Below, one piece after another: positions 62,021 through 64,000 of a DNA stretch of 64,000 nucleotides. Made by a program: the position numbers and the translations under genes. The notes below the pieces were generated by a model that did not search any database, had not been told where the DNA came from, and was given only the letters and a program-made list of their open reading frames with translations. Source of the DNA: Streptomyces roseochromogenus subsp. oscitans DS 12.976 (GTDB lineage: Bacteria; Actinomycetota; Actinomycetes; Streptomycetales; Streptomycetaceae); the NCBI RefSeq assembly GCF_000497445.1, contig NZ_CM002285.1:6701946-6765945 (forward strand), in the 5' to 3' direction. Position 1 is the stretch's first letter. Every line of letters begins with the position of its first letter.

Positions 62021-62326
62021 ATGGACATTGCCGGCTTCTTTCTGTTCCTCGCCGTGCTCGCGGGCATCTTCGCCGTCGAGAGCCGGATCTCCCGGGCGGA
62101 TCGGCGTGTTGCCCGGGTGGAGCACAAACTTGACCTGATTCTCGGCCACCTGGGGCTGCAGGAGGACGATCCCCGTATGGACGAGGTCATCGCGCTGGCC
62201 CGCGACGGCAAGAGAGTCCAGGCGATCAAGGTGTACCGGGAGATGACCGACGTGGGTCTGAAGGAGGCCAAGGAGGCGGTCGAGCGCCTGGTCCAGGCGG
62301 GACGCCGTCGCTCTGCCGGGGGGTGA
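62021..62326 (+). CDS. Membrane-anchored ribosomal L7/L12 C-terminal-like protein
   Basis: A 101-residue protein. One N-terminal membrane helix (MDIAGFFLFLAVLAGIFAVES) is followed by a short coiled stretch (ADRRVARVEHKLDLILGHLGL). A domain resembling the L7/L12 C-terminal fold follows: IALARDGKRVQAIKVYREMTD and VGLKEAKEAVERL. In ribosomes that fold binds translation GTPases, but such stand-alone membrane proteins are common in Streptomyces and their role is unknown. The start is a clear ATG after a non-coding gap of about 270 bp. Confidence 0.8.
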   Translation: MDIAGFFLFLAVLAGIFAVESRISRADRRVARVEHKLDLILGHLGLQEDDPRMDEVIALARDGKRVQAIKVYREMTDVGLKEAKEAVERLVQAGRRRSAGG

Positions 62327-62521
62327 CGTCATCGGCCCGGCGGTCGGCGCGATCTTCGGGGCAGCCTCGCTCCCGGACCAGCGCGCCCAGCATCAGCGGG
62401 ACGACATCGTGTGCCTGGCCGGCACCTGGCGGCAGGCGGTGCTGCGGCATCCCTGAACGGCCACCCCGCCCGCGCGGCAACGCTGTCGCCGGAGGGCGAA
62501 ACCTGGCCGGTCCCGCCTGGC

Positions 62522-63025
62522 TCAGCCGTTCGGGGCCGGGTCGGCCACGGCCGCGGCGTAACGGGCGAGCGAGACGTTGTAGCACGGCAGATGGCGGGCG
62601 AGCGCGCCCAGCGCGAGTGCCGCGGCTTCCCGCTCCCGGCCGAGGTCGACGAACGCCAGGGCGAGGAACGCGGTGACCGCGTCGTCGAGGTGGTCCGAGG
62701 TCTGCTCGCGCTCCGCGAGCAGCAGGTCGGCGCCGGCCTGCGGGTCGCCGAGCGCGCGCAATGTACTCGCCAGCTGGATGACGGCCTGCCGCCGGCGGTC
62801 GCCGTCCAGGCCGCCGTCCAGCGCCTTCCGGTAGTGCACAACGGCGCGTTCGCCCAGGTCGGTGGCGTCGTAGGCGGAGGCCAGCTCGAAGGCGGCGACG
62901 GCGTGTCCCTGCGGCAGCTCGGCGGCCAACGCCTCGATCCTCGACCGGAATTCCGCCGCGTCGCAGTCCTCGAAGGCCGCCCACAGGGCTGCGCACCGCT
63001 GTTCCCACTCCGCCGTGGTCCTCAT
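62522..63025 (-). CDS. Tetratricopeptide-repeat protein
   Basis: A 167-residue all-helical protein with TPR-like pairs: HAVAAFELASAYDATDLGERA, VVHYRKALDGGLDGDRRRQAV and IQLASTLRALGDPQAGADLLL. It ends FLALAFVDLGREREAAALALG. It has no signal peptide. ATG 63025 is preferred because GGGG lies eight bases upstream, with another ATG two codons earlier. It is divergent from the Ser/Thr kinase gene by 117 bp, and could be a protein partner or regulator of it, though only the position suggests so. Confidence 0.85.
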   Translation of the reverse strand: MRTTAEWEQRCAALWAAFEDCDAAEFRSRIEALAAELPQGHAVAAFELASAYDATDLGERAVVHYRKALDGGLDGDRRRQAVIQLASTLRALGDPQAGADLLLAEREQTSDHLDDAVTAFLALAFVDLGREREAAALALGALARHLPCYNVSLARYAAAVADPAPNG

Positions 63026-63142
63026 GGTCATCGCCCCAGCCTGGCAGACGGAAACCGCCGTCGCGCGGCGCGTGGTGGTTCTGTTGTGTGACGTCGTCAG
63101 GGGGGTGCCGGAGGCGGGCAGGCCGGCGGCCATACTGTGCGC

Positions 63143-64000
63143 ATGGAACGCATCGGGGGATACCTCGTCGAGCGGCGGCTCGGCGAGGGCGGAATGGGCA
63201 CCGTGTATCTCGCGCGGACGCGTGGTGGACGGGCCGTCGCGGTGAAGGTCGCCAAGGCGGAGCTGGCGGCCGACCCGGTCTTCCGTGAGCGGTTCCGCAG
63301 CGAGGTCGAGGCCGCCCGTGCCGTGGGCGGCTTCCATACGGCGCCGGTCGTGGACGCGCACGTGGACGGCGACCCGCTGTGGCTGGCCACGGCCTACATT
63401 CCCGGACCGACCCTCGCGGCGCGGCTCGCCGCCGGGGGCGCGATGGACGAGCCGCAGCTGCGGGCGCTGGCCGCGGCGCTCGCCGAGGCGCTGGAGTCCG
63501 TCCACTCCTGCGGGCTGGTGCACCGCGATCTCAAGCCCGGCAACATCATCATGGCCGTCGACGGGCCGCGCGTCCTCGACTTCGGTATCTCCCGGGCCGT
63601 CGAGTCCACCCGGCTCACCGCCACCGGTACCGCCTTCGGCACGCCCGGCTTCCTCGCGCCCGAACAGGCCCTGGGCCACGATGTGACCGGCGCCGCCGAT
63701 GTGTTCGCCCTCGGCGCGGTCCTGGTCGCGGCGGCGGGCGGCAGCGCCTGGGGCGAGGGCACGCCGATGGGGCTGATGTACCGCTCCGTGCACGAACCGC
63801 CGAACCTGGCCGCCGTACCGGCGGGTCTCGCCGGCCTGGTCGCACGCTGCCTGGCGAAGGACCCCGCCGCCCGGCCGATCCCCACCGAACTGCTGGACCT
63901 GCTGACCGACGGGACACCGGTGCCGGCCCCGGCACAGGCGTCGTACGGTCCGACCCTCACCGCACCCCCGCCGCCCGCGGCCGCAGCCCCGCCCGCGCAG
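63143..64000 (+). CDS. Ser/Thr protein kinase (PknB-like), 3' end beyond window
   Basis: The ATG at 63143 opens a Hanks-type kinase domain that runs past the window edge (286 codons visible). The Gly-rich loop is LGEGGMGTVYLA and Lys35 in AVAVKVAK binds ATP. HRDLKPGN has the catalytic Asp129, DFG is at about 146-148, and FLAPEQAL follows the activation loop. From about residue 255 the chain becomes Pro/Ala-rich (PAPAQASYGPTLTAPPPP), a linker normally leading to a membrane helix or extracellular/WD sensor. It is a typical Streptomyces membrane kinase with N-terminal catalytic domain. Substrates are unknown. Confidence 0.95.
   Translation, partial: MERIGGYLVERRLGEGGMGTVYLARTRGGRAVAVKVAKAELAADPVFRERFRSEVEAARAVGGFHTAPVVDAHVDGDPLWLATAYIPGPTLAARLAAGGAMDEPQLRALAAALAEALESVHSCGLVHRDLKPGNIIMAVDGPRVLDFGISRAVESTRLTATGTAFGTPGFLAPEQALGHDVTGAADVFALGAVLVAAAGGSAWGEGTPMGLMYRSVHEPPNLAAVPAGLAGLVARCLAKDPAARPIPTELLDLLTDGTPVPAPAQASYGPTLTAPPPPAAAAPPAQ

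Overview
The window reads as a Streptomyces (or very close actinomycete) chromosome. Codon third positions are overwhelmingly G/C, GTG and TTG starts are common, and the left end carries a Streptomyces-like core block: dnaG, an HrdA-type group 2 sigma factor, a two-gene ABC exporter, a xylulokinase and tRNA genes.

Layout. (1) 1-10200 is ordinary chromosome: a gene tail, dnaG, a coiled-coil protein, the sigma factor, a heterodimeric ABC exporter, xylB, a small YtxH-like protein, two identical tRNA-Asn genes and a CAU-anticodon tRNA. (2) 10150-36583 is an integrative element of about 26.4 kb inserted in the 3' end of the CAU tRNA. A 49-bp direct repeat of the tRNA 3' end marks both junctions, a tyrosine integrase sits just inside attL, and groups of GTGGAC repeats lie inside both ends. 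I see no replication, conjugation or phage structural genes. The cargo is almost entirely secreted or toxin-like: a 1627-residue ricin-lectin/coiled-coil/HINT polymorphic toxin with a GTGA-overlapping candidate immunity gene; an amidase with a long bulb-lectin tail; a BMP-like membrane-anchored protein; an orphan mycosin-type subtilisin; and a 3353-residue DNRLRE/LamG/RHS protein ending in a DNA/RNA non-specific nuclease domain, followed by two SUKH-type immunity genes and a broken third. The most economical reading is a mobile interbacterial competition (toxin/immunity) island. This is the most interesting system in the window.

(3) 36600-55000 is a decaying accessory zone. It mixes intact genes (YVTN/IPT protein, cytochrome b-Moco oxidoreductase fusion, APC permease, Usp, TetR with its divergent quinone oxidoreductase, BNR protein, pterin dehydratase-glyoxalase fusion) with many broken ones. 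The broken genes include a PfkB kinase with an amber codon, an HMG-CoA reductase tail, an IS630 transposase with a TGA, a PP2C/SpoIIE fragment, an SLC13/ArsB-type permease with two compensating frameshifts, ISL3 and IS5 fragments, and an FAD oxidoreductase with an in-frame TGA. (4) 55000-64000 returns to intact accessory and metabolic genes: LysE exporter, HxlR regulator with a divergent monooxygenase-truncated hemoglobin chimera, MocR regulator with a divergent DJ-1/PfpI protein, a Tat-exported hydrolase, a polysaccharide deacetylase, a membrane L7/L12-like protein, a TPR protein and the start of a Ser/Thr kinase that runs off the window.

All family names come from reading motifs by eye. No database search was possible, so domain boundaries and residue positions are approximate.
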